A stretch of 9,849 nt of DNA, from positions 1-9,849 of the forward strand of contig JALRFG010000063.1 in assembly GCA_023253795.1 (NCBI GenBank), given 5' to 3'. The first letter of the stretch is position 1. Every line of letters starts with the position of its first letter. Source of the stretch: Methylocystis sp. Lineage in GTDB: Bacteria; Pseudomonadota; Alphaproteobacteria; Rhizobiales; Beijerinckiaceae. Shown piece by piece: positions 1-5,560 of this stretch. Under the pieces are notes generated by a model. It was not told the DNA's origin. It did not search any database and saw only the letters and a program-made list of their open reading frames with translations. Position numbers and translations under genes: made by a program.

Positions 1-2
1 AG

Positions 3-149
3 TTCGGTGACAAGCCTGGTTACAAAGCCGACGACAAGCCCCGCAGCAGGCCTGACGCGAGATCTGGCCCAAGATCTGCTCCAAGATCTGGCGGCGGCCC
101 CGGAAAAGGACCGCGCGGCGCAGGACCACGCAAGCCACGCGGCGCCTAA
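3..149 (+). CDS. C-terminal tail of an RluB-like 23S rRNA pseudouridine synthase (5' partial)
   Basis: Only the last 48 codons are in the window, read in frame from base 3 to the TAA at 147-149. The peptide is almost wholly Gly, Pro, Arg, Lys, Ala, Ser and Asp, with no predicted fold: a basic disordered tail that ends in a PRKPRGA-like sequence. Alphaproteobacterial RluB/RsuA-type large-subunit pseudouridine synthases commonly carry such a tail, and the gene directly before rsmD in many Hyphomicrobiales is this enzyme. The catalytic domain lies upstream, outside the window, so the assignment rests on tail composition and on the rsmD neighbour 24 bases downstream. The tail includes three copies of a 12-base repeat (60-95). 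It could also be another basic-tailed RNA-binding protein. Confidence 0.6.
   Translation, partial: FGDKPGYKADDKPRSRPDARSGPRSAPRSGGGPGKGPRGAGPRKPRGA
60..95 (+). repeat. Three tandem 12-base units inside the pseudouridine synthase tail
   Basis: AGATCTG recurs at 60, 72 and 84, exactly 12 bases apart. The first two units are AGATCTGGCCCA and AGATCTGCTCCA; the third diverges in its last bases. In frame they encode RSGP, RSAP and RSGG. This is a coding microsatellite-like expansion in a low-complexity tail, where repeat-unit gain or loss would be tolerated. Confidence 0.8.
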
Positions 150-173
150 CCGCCATGCAAAACGGATAAATTT

Positions 174-731
174 ATGCGGATTGTCGGTGGCGCGCTGCGC
201 GGACGAACGCTTTCCGGGCCTTCGACGCCGGACATTCGGCCGACCTCGGACCGGCTGCGCGAGTCGATCTTCGACATTCTGCAACATGCCTTTGACGATC
301 CGGTTTCCGGCGCGACGGTCATTGATCTCTTCGCCGGCTCCGGCGCGCTGGGTCTGGAAGCGCTGTCGCGTGGCGCCACGCGCGCGCTGTTCGTCGACGA
401 TGGCGCGCCGGCTCGCGCCCTGTTGCGCGCCAATATCGAAACGCTGGGACAAGGCGGCGTCACCCGCGTCTTCCGGCGCGATGCGACGAAACTGGGACAG
501 GCGCCGGTCGATGAACGCTTTTCACTGGCTTTTCTGGATCCGCCCTATGGCAAAAACCTCGCGCCCCTCGCGCTGCACGCCCTGCACAACGGCGGCTGGC
601 TATGCAAAGACGCGCTGATCGTGATTGAGGAAGTCGCATCGGCGCCCGTTGAGCTGCCGGATGTTTTCCAGTCAGAAGACGCGCGCAAATATGGCGACAC
701 GCAGGTGCTGTTCGCGCGCTATCAAGGGTGA
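174..731 (+). CDS. rsmD: 16S rRNA (guanine(966)-N(2))-methyltransferase RsmD
   Basis: A 185-residue SAM-dependent methyltransferase, the usual RsmD length. The family transfers a methyl group to N2 of G966 in 16S rRNA during late 30S assembly in the cytoplasm. Visible signatures are the N-terminal MRIVGG...GR block (1-11), IRPTSDRLRE (21-30), the SAM-binding motif I DLFAGSGALG (51-60), the catalytic DPPY (122-125) that marks N-methyltransferases acting on exocyclic amines, and RKYGDTQVLF (171-180) near the end. The ATG at 174 is chosen because the protein then opens with the conserved MRIVGG; a GGA at 164-166 lies 7 bases upstream. It follows the pseudouridine synthase by 24 bases and is probably cotranscribed, which couples two rRNA-modifying enzymes. 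The only oddity is that motif I is followed by FVDDG where many homologues have an E/D plus aromatic residue. Confidence 0.96.
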   Translation: MRIVGGALRGRTLSGPSTPDIRPTSDRLRESIFDILQHAFDDPVSGATVIDLFAGSGALGLEALSRGATRALFVDDGAPARALLRANIETLGQGGVTRVFRRDATKLGQAPVDERFSLAFLDPPYGKNLAPLALHALHNGGWLCKDALIVIEEVASAPVELPDVFQSEDARKYGDTQVLFARYQG

Positions 732-739
732 TGCGAAAC

Positions 740-776
740 CCCTCACCGACTTCGCCAATAGCGAACCGGATGAGGG
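740..776. repeat. Two-part inverted repeat (hairpin) downstream of rsmD
   Basis: Outer arms CCCTCA (740-745) and TGAGGG (771-776) enclose inner arms TTCGC (751-755) and GCGAA (761-765) with loop CAATA, separated by a symmetric 5-base internal loop on each side. No T-run follows, so it is not a classical intrinsic terminator. Intergenic hairpins that open with a CCCTCAC-type arm are common in Hyphomicrobiales and act as transcript ends or REP-like elements, so this may be a degenerate member of such a dispersed family. That link is recalled from memory, not tested. Confidence 0.6.
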
Positions 777-781
777 ATGAA

Positions 782-792
782 TGACTAAGTCA
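782..792. promoter_or_regulatory. Small palindrome TGACTAAGTCA, possible operator of the redox operon
   Basis: TGACT and AGTCA are perfect inverted 5-mers around one base, 56 bases before the DUF2892 start codon. A weak promoter-like pair lies just downstream: CAGACA at 793-798 and TAGAGT at 817-822, 18 bases apart. With a start near 829 the palindrome would be centred near -42, the place used by class II activators of the Crp/Fnr type. However, it has TGA-N5-TCA, one base short of the TGA-N6-TCA geometry of normal Crp or Fnr sites, so the link to the nearby regulator is speculative. Confidence 0.3.
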
Positions 793-836
793 CAGACATC
801 GCGCATCGGCGCAGCCTAGAGTTCCGCCTGAACGAC

Positions 837-842
837 AGGAGG
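837..842 (+). promoter_or_regulatory. Strong ribosome binding site AGGAGG for the DUF2892 gene
   Basis: A perfect AGGAGG stands 5 bases before the ATG at 848. It is the best Shine-Dalgarno match in the window and fixes the start of this very short gene, supporting it as a real, well-translated coding region. Confidence 0.85.
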
Positions 843-847
843 ATAAA

Positions 848-1039
848 ATGCAGGCGAATGTCGGCGGCATGGATAAAATTGCGCGGATCGTCGTGGGGCT
901 GGCGTTGCTGGCGATGACCGTGGTGGGGCCAAAAACAATGTGGGGATTGATTGGCGTTGTGCCGCTCGCCACCGGCTTGTTGAATTTCTGCCCTGCCTAT
1001 ACGCTGCTCGGGATCAATAGGTGCAAAACGAAAGCGTGA
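848..1039 (+). CDS. DUF2892 (YgaP-type) small inner membrane protein
   Basis: A 63-residue protein made essentially of one DUF2892 domain. It opens with the family block NVGGMDKIARIVVG (4-17), has two short hydrophobic segments (about 11-27 and 31-46, parted by the PKT turn at 28-30), and ends with FCPAYTLLGINRC, where Cys48 and Cys59 are the two positions usually conserved. In E. coli YgaP the same transmembrane part is fused to a rhodanese domain; here it stands alone. The family's biochemical role is not established, but it recurs near rhodaneses, sulfur-handling enzymes and Crp/Fnr regulators. It leads a closely spaced set, with the AhpD-like gene starting 6 bases after its stop, so all three plus-strand genes are probably one transcript. 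The two cysteines near a membrane face suggest, but do not show, a thiol or persulfide relay role. Confidence 0.9.
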   Translation: MQANVGGMDKIARIVVGLALLAMTVVGPKTMWGLIGVVPLATGLLNFCPAYTLLGINRCKTKA

Positions 1040-1045
1040 ACGACC

Positions 1046-1408
1046 ATGCTGCATGACTGGCCTGAACTGATCAAACTGATTTCCGGCCATATGCGCACGC
1101 TGCGCGGCGGCGCGCCGGAGACGATGAAAGCCTTTTCGGCGATGGCTGTTTCGGCCAGCGCCGGCGGCGCGCTCGACGCAAAAACGAAAGAGCTGATGGC
1201 GCTGGCGATTGGCGTCGCGACGCGTTGCGACGATTGCATCGCCTTTCACGTCAAGGGCGCGCTCCAGCAGGGGGCGACGCGCGAGGAAATTATGGAGACG
1301 CTGGCGATGAGCATCTACATGGGCGCCGGCCCGTCGGTGATGTACGCCAGCCATGCGATTGACGCCTATACGGGCTTCACGCAAACCGAGACGCCCTCAA
1401 CACCCTGA
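1046..1408 (+). CDS. AhpD-like carboxymuconolactone decarboxylase-family protein
   Basis: A 120-residue all-helical protein of the CMD/AhpD superfamily. The signature is RCDDCIAFHVKGA: Cys61-x-x-Cys64 followed by His68, the redox-active CxxCxxxH arrangement of AhpD-type alkylhydroperoxidases, rather than the true 4-carboxymuconolactone decarboxylase active site. The preceding segment KTKELMALAIGVAT (46-59) and the following GATREEI and MGAGPSVMYASHA blocks are typical of the family. Such proteins usually oligomerise and use the cysteine pair for thiol-dependent peroxide reduction. No AhpC, lipoamide partner or dedicated electron donor gene is visible here, so the physiological reductant and substrate are unknown. 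It lies 6 bases after the DUF2892 gene and 16 bases before the nitroreductase, consistent with cotranscription. The family and the redox cysteines are clear; the exact activity is not. Confidence 0.88.
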   Translation: MLHDWPELIKLISGHMRTLRGGAPETMKAFSAMAVSASAGGALDAKTKELMALAIGVATRCDDCIAFHVKGALQQGATREEIMETLAMSIYMGAGPSVMYASHAIDAYTGFTQTETPSTP

Positions 1409-1424
1409 TCAAGGCAAGCGCGCC

Positions 1425-1982
1425 ATGGAGATTCTCGACGCCATCAATCTGCGTCATTCGACGCGCGATTATTTGACGGATGCGCCATCGAAGGCGACCA
1501 TAGAGGGTCTGTTGTCGGCGGCGACGCGCGCGCCTTGCGCATTTAATCGTCAGGCCTGGCGTTTTACGGTCATCCTCAATCGCAACTTACTCGACGAGAT
1601 TTCCGCCGGCGCCAAAAGCTATATGACGCGCACACGGCCGCTTGAACTTCCCGAGACGCTTTATCAAAAACTGGCCGACCCCGATTTTCATGTGTTTTAC
1701 CGTGCGCCGGCGCTGATTGTGATTTCGGCCGCCGCACAGGGACCGTGGATCGAGGCGGATGGCGCGCTGGCGGCGGAAAATCTCATGCTGGCGGCGCAGG
1801 CGCAGGGACTTGGCTCCTGCTGGATCGGTCTCTCGCAACCTTTTCTCGCCACACCGGAAGGACGCGCGCTGGCGCAGCTTCCCAAAGACGAAAATCCGGT
1901 GGCGCCGATTGCTATTGGCCGACCGGCGCAAGCCGTCGCGCCGACGCCGCGTCAACCTGTCGTCGCGCGCTGGATTGCGTAA
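1425..1982 (+). CDS. Nitroreductase-family FMN oxidoreductase
   Basis: A 185-residue flavin-dependent nitroreductase-fold protein. The N-terminus MEILDAINLRHSTRDYL matches the usual Arg-x-Ser-x-Arg FMN phosphate-binding start (Arg10, Ser12, Arg14). APCAFNRQAWRF (36-47) corresponds to the APSxxNxQPWxF segment that contacts the flavin, and ENLMLAAQAQGLGSCWIG (118-135) is the conserved helix and strand near the C-terminus. Family members transfer electrons from NAD(P)H via FMN to nitro compounds, quinones or enones; the substrate cannot be told here. The ATG at 1425 is preferred over an upstream in-frame ATG at 1353, because the latter would overlap the AhpD-like gene and add 24 non-homologous residues. 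AAGGCAAG about 8 bases upstream may serve as a weak ribosome site. It ends 6 bases short of the stop of the convergent regulator. Confidence 0.9.
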   Translation: MEILDAINLRHSTRDYLTDAPSKATIEGLLSAATRAPCAFNRQAWRFTVILNRNLLDEISAGAKSYMTRTRPLELPETLYQKLADPDFHVFYRAPALIVISAAAQGPWIEADGALAAENLMLAAQAQGLGSCWIGLSQPFLATPEGRALAQLPKDENPVAPIAIGRPAQAVAPTPRQPVVARWIA

Positions 1983-1988
1983 GACGAT

Positions 1989-2660
1989 TTAATCGCGGGG
2001 CGCGTCGCGCAACGCCGTCAGCGCGCGACGATCGAGGATTTCAACGCCGCCGCGCGTGATCTTCACCCAGCCTGACGCCTCAAAGGATTTCAGCGCGCGA
2101 CCGATCACCTCGCGCGCCGTGGCGAGATCCGCCGCCAGCGCCTGCTGGGTGGTTTCGATACGCTGATCCTCGCTCTTCATCGCCAACAGGCGTTCGGCGA
2201 GCCGCACATTCACCGGCACGCAGATGATTTCCTCAATACGCGTCATCAGCGCCGCTATCCGGCGCGCATAACCATCGAACACCAGAGCGCGAAAGCCGGC
2301 GGAAAGATTCATCAACTGGTTGAACCGCTCGGCGGAAAGAATATAGGCCGTCACATCGGTTTCGGCGACGCCTTCCGCCGAATGCGCGTCTTCGGAAACC
2401 AGCGCCGCCGTGGTCAGGATGCAGGTTTCATTATCCGTCACGCGATAAAGAACGATTTCCTTGCCTGTCTCTGTCAGACGCTGAACGCGGATCGATCCTG
2501 ACACGACAAATGGAAATTGCGCGCAACTGTCGCCGGGGCGAAATAAAACCGTGCCGCGCGGGATCTGTTTGCGGATCGCCCCTTCACGTAAAATGTTTTT
2601 TGCGTCCGCATCGAGCGCCTGAAGCGCTGGATTCAGATCGATCCAGTTGTCTGTCATCAT
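1989..2660 (-). CDS. Crp/Fnr-family transcriptional regulator with conserved cysteines
   Basis: A 223-residue two-domain regulator. Residues about 20-130 form the cyclic-nucleotide-type beta barrel (RGTVLFRPGD, FVVSGSIRVQ); residues about 130-155 form the dimerisation helix; residues about 155-215 form the HTH_Crp winged helix, with TTQQALAADLATAREVIGRA as the helix-turn-helix. It lacks the N-terminal cysteine cluster of true Fnr and the Arg-Ser phosphate cassette of cAMP-binding Crp: that place reads NETCILTTAAL. It carries three cysteines, Cys46, Cys80 and Cys147, so a thiol- or sulfur-based signal is a fair guess but unproven. An in-frame GTG at 2711 is possible; the ATG pair at 2660/2657 is preferred because GGGGA precedes it by 4 or 7 bases and homologues begin near here. 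It is convergent with the redox genes and 64 bases downstream of mutS on the same strand, with no visible terminator between, so it may be partly cotranscribed with mutS. Confidence 0.9.
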   Translation of the reverse strand: MMTDNWIDLNPALQALDADAKNILREGAIRKQIPRGTVLFRPGDSCAQFPFVVSGSIRVQRLTETGKEIVLYRVTDNETCILTTAALVSEDAHSAEGVAETDVTAYILSAERFNQLMNLSAGFRALVFDGYARRIAALMTRIEEIICVPVNVRLAERLLAMKSEDQRIETTQQALAADLATAREVIGRALKSFEASGWVKITRGGVEILDRRALTALRDAPRD

Positions 2661-2724
2661 GCGTTCCCCGACGGTTTCTTGTCTTTTACCAGTCGAAGGC
2701 TTCCATCGCACAAGCGGTGAGAAC

Positions 2725-5400
2725 CTAGGCTTTGGCCTTCAATTCATAGAGCGCGGCGAGCGCCTCACGCGGCGAGAGCTGATCGGGATCGATGTCCGCC
2801 AGCGCGGCGCGCAAACCATCCGCCGCACGCGGCGCTTCAACGACATGTTTGAACAAGGGCAGATCATCGATCAACGCCTCAACCGGCGCACGACGATCGG
2901 CGGCTTCCAGTTCGGCAAGAATAGCATGAGCGCGCGTCACAACGCTCGGCGGCAGACCCGCAAGCTGCGCAACATGCACGCCATAGGAACGATCCGCCGC
3001 GCCCTCAATCACCTCATGCAGAAACACAACGTCGCCGGCGTGATCGGTGACTTTCATGGTGAGATTGACGAGACGCGGCAGTCGCTTCGACAATTGCGTC
3101 AGTTCATGAAAATGCGTCGCGAAAATCGCTCGCGACCGGTTGGCTTCATGCAGATGCTCGATCGTCGCCCAGGCGATCGAGAGACCATCGAAGGTCGCCG
3201 TGCCGCGACCGATTTCATCGAGAATGACGAGCGAACGCGGCGTCGCACAATTGAGGATTGTCGCCGTCTCGACCATTTCGACCATGAAGGTCGAACGCCC
3301 TCGCGCGAGATCGTCCGAAGCGCCGACGCGTGAAAACAACCGATCAACAACGCCGAGCCGAACGGATTGCGCCGGCACATAAAAACCAGCCTGCGCCAGC
3401 AGCGCAATCAACGCGTTTTGACGCAGGAACGTCGATTTACCCGCCATATTCGGACCGGTGACGACGGCGATGCGGCCGGCATCCGCGCCGGTGAGATCAC
3501 AATCATTGGCGGCGAAGGCCTTGCCCTGCGCCTGTAGCGACGCTTCAACAACCGGATGCCGGCCGCCAATGATGTCGAAATCAAGCGAGGCGTCGATCTG
3601 CGGCCGCGTCCAGCCGCGTTTTTCCGCGACCTCAGCCTGCGCCGCCATCACATCGAGCCGCGCAAAGGCTTGCGCCAGTTGCTGCAATGCGTCGGTCTGC
3701 GCCAGCACATTGGCGGAGAGCGTTTCGAAAATCGCCAATTCACACGCCAGCGCGCGATCGGCGGCGGAAGCGATGCGACTTTGCAGCTCGTTCAGTTCGC
3801 GCGTCGAGAAACGCATGGCGTCCTGCATCGTCTGACGATGCGAGAAGATCGTGTCGAAGGGCGGCTTGAGAAGCCGTTCGCCCTGCGCCGCCGGCAGTTC
3901 GAGAAAATAGCCAAGAAAATTATTGTGCTTGATTTTAAGCTTGGCGCCGGTCTCTTCCGCATAACGCGTTTGCAGCGCGGCGATCACTGTGCGGCTTTCG
4001 TCGCGCAAGGCGCGCGCTTCGTCCAACTCCGCATCGCGACCGGCGCGGATAAAATCGCCGGCGCGTTTATCGAGCGGCGCGCTCTCTTTCAGAGCGTCGG
4101 TAATGTCATGCGCCAGCGCGATGTCGGCGCCACGCAACAAAACAAGATCATCCGCGATGATGGCAGGCGGACGCACCTCATCAAACAGCGCAGCGATGTC
4201 TTGCGCCGCCGTCAGCGCCAGACCAACGCTCGCCAGATCACGTGGACCGCCGCGTTGCAGCGACAGACGCGAGACGGCGCGCGCGAGATCGGGCGCGCGT
4301 GACAGCTTTGTACGTAGCGCCGCGCGACGTGACGCGTCGTTGAGAAAAAACTCTACGGCGTCGAGACGCGCATTGATCGCCACCGGATCGGTCAGCGGCG
4401 CCGCCAGACGTTCGGCGATCAGGCGTGCGCCAGCGGGCGTCACCGTCAAATCGACGACCGACAAAAGCGACCCTTCGCGCGCGCCTGACAATGTGCGGGT
4501 GAGCTCAAGATTGGCGCGCGTCGCGGAATCGATTTCCAGCGCCGCGCCATCGCTCTGACGGAGCGGGCGCGACAACGCCGGCTTCTGTCCCTTCTGGGTG
4601 CGCTCGACATAATGAATGGCGGTGGCGGCGGCGGCGAGCGCCGCCGGGCTCAACGCACCGAAACCTTCCAGCGTGGCGACGCCGTAAAAATCCTGAAGCC
4701 GTCGCGCAGCGTCGGCGCCATCGCCGATCTCGCGTCCCAGCGGCGCAACCGGCGCGCCGGCGCCCGCCAGCAGCGGACCGATCCGGGCGTCACGGCACAG
4801 CGCCTCACTGGCGACGATCTCGCGCGGCTCGAGCCGCGTCAGTTCGGCGGCCAGTTCCGCCTCGCCGCATTCCGCGACGGTAAATGCGCCGGTGGAGATA
4901 TCGACGCTGGCGAGCCCGTAGCGCCAGCCGCCATCCGGCGCGCGGCTGCGCGCCACGGCGGCGAAGGCGTTGGCGCGGGCGGGATCGAGCAACGCTTCTT
5001 CGGTGATGGTGCCGGGCGTCACCAGCCGCACCACGTCGCGGCGGACAACCGATTTGGCGCCGCGTTTCTTCGCCTCGGCCGGGTCCTCCATCTGTTCGCA
5101 GACGGCGACGCGATGGCCCAGTGCGATCAGCTTCTGGAGATAATCATTGGCGCGCTCCACCGGCACGCCGCACATCGGAATATCGGCGCCCTGATGCTTG
5201 CCCCGTTTGGTCAGCATGATGCCCAGCGCGCGCGCGGCCGTCTGGGCGTCGTCGAAAAACAGCTCGTAGAAATCGCCCATCCGGTAAAACAGCAGGCAAT
5301 CCGGATTGGCCGCCTTGATCTCGATATATTGCGCCATCATCGGCGTAGCGCGCGCGGCGGCGAGCGGAGAATCCGTGTCAGGGGCGGCGGATGTCGTCAT
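2725..5400 (-). CDS. mutS: DNA mismatch repair protein MutS
   Basis: An 891-residue MutS of normal alphaproteobacterial length (E. coli about 853). It recognises base mismatches and small loops and recruits MutL in an ATP-dependent way. The mismatch-reading Phe-x-Glu is FYE at 44-46 within YRMGDFYELFFDDA. The connector, lever and clamp regions follow. The ATPase has the P-loop GPNMAGKST (649-657, Lys655), the STFMVEM signature, Walker B VILDEIGRG with Asp728-Glu729, and the ATHFHELT His loop. A helix-turn-helix dimer motif, AGLPPSVVTRAHAIL, is near the C-terminus, which ends YELKAKA. The ATG at 5400 is preceded by GGACGG; an internal MM pair at 21-22 is an alternative that would still keep the whole mismatch-binding domain. 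The gene diverges from maeB across 160 bases. No frameshift or missing motif was seen. Confidence 0.98.
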   Translation of the reverse strand: MTTSAAPDTDSPLAAARATPMMAQYIEIKAANPDCLLFYRMGDFYELFFDDAQTAARALGIMLTKRGKHQGADIPMCGVPVERANDYLQKLIALGHRVAVCEQMEDPAEAKKRGAKSVVRRDVVRLVTPGTITEEALLDPARANAFAAVARSRAPDGGWRYGLASVDISTGAFTVAECGEAELAAELTRLEPREIVASEALCRDARIGPLLAGAGAPVAPLGREIGDGADAARRLQDFYGVATLEGFGALSPAALAAAATAIHYVERTQKGQKPALSRPLRQSDGAALEIDSATRANLELTRTLSGAREGSLLSVVDLTVTPAGARLIAERLAAPLTDPVAINARLDAVEFFLNDASRRAALRTKLSRAPDLARAVSRLSLQRGGPRDLASVGLALTAAQDIAALFDEVRPPAIIADDLVLLRGADIALAHDITDALKESAPLDKRAGDFIRAGRDAELDEARALRDESRTVIAALQTRYAEETGAKLKIKHNNFLGYFLELPAAQGERLLKPPFDTIFSHRQTMQDAMRFSTRELNELQSRIASAADRALACELAIFETLSANVLAQTDALQQLAQAFARLDVMAAQAEVAEKRGWTRPQIDASLDFDIIGGRHPVVEASLQAQGKAFAANDCDLTGADAGRIAVVTGPNMAGKSTFLRQNALIALLAQAGFYVPAQSVRLGVVDRLFSRVGASDDLARGRSTFMVEMVETATILNCATPRSLVILDEIGRGTATFDGLSIAWATIEHLHEANRSRAIFATHFHELTQLSKRLPRLVNLTMKVTDHAGDVVFLHEVIEGAADRSYGVHVAQLAGLPPSVVTRAHAILAELEAADRRAPVEALIDDLPLFKHVVEAPRAADGLRAALADIDPDQLSPREALAALYELKAKA

Positions 5401-5501
5401 CCGTCCATCTTAGCGGCCAGAAGGCCCGGAGGGACGCGGCGCAGAACGAAAATCGCCGGCGGCGCACAGAAAATTGCCCCTCTCCGGTCGGTAAGCCGCC
5501 C

Positions 5502-5531
5502 TTTGAGAATTTTCCTCAACCCGTTTATGCT
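5502..5531 (+). promoter_or_regulatory. Candidate sigma70-type promoter of maeB
   Basis: TTTGAG at 5502-5507 and TATGCT at 5526-5531 are separated by 18 bases in the mutS-maeB divergent gap. Each matches the consensus at four of six places. A start near 5538 would leave a leader of about 23 bases holding the ribosome site. It is the best pair by eye on this strand; no equally good pair was found for mutS. Confidence 0.35.
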
Positions 5532-5546
5532 GCGCCGCAACATAAT

Positions 5547-5553
5547 GAGGTGG
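5547..5553 (+). promoter_or_regulatory. Ribosome binding site of maeB
   Basis: GAGGTGG stands 7 bases before the ATG at 5561, a good Shine-Dalgarno match. It supports this start over any downstream methionine. Confidence 0.75.
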
Positions 5554-5560
5554 CGCATCC

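Noticed and set aside
785..1384. Minus-strand open frame of 199 codons opposite the DUF2892 and AhpD-like genes
   Set aside because: Both plus-strand genes have clear family motifs and ribosome sites or tight spacing; the antisense product is Arg/His-rich and shadow-like.
1353..1424. Upstream ATG extending the nitroreductase by 24 residues
   Set aside because: The extension overlaps the AhpD-like coding region and is basic and non-homologous; the family N-terminus begins at the ATG at 1425.
2661..2711. GTG start extending the Crp/Fnr regulator by 17 residues
   Set aside because: The extension is not typical of the family and the ATG pair at 2660/2657 has a GGGGA just upstream; it cannot be fully excluded.
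3556..4302. Plus-strand open frame opposite mutS
   Set aside because: Mirror of conserved MutS sequence; low-complexity Arg/Gln-rich product with no supporting ribosome site.
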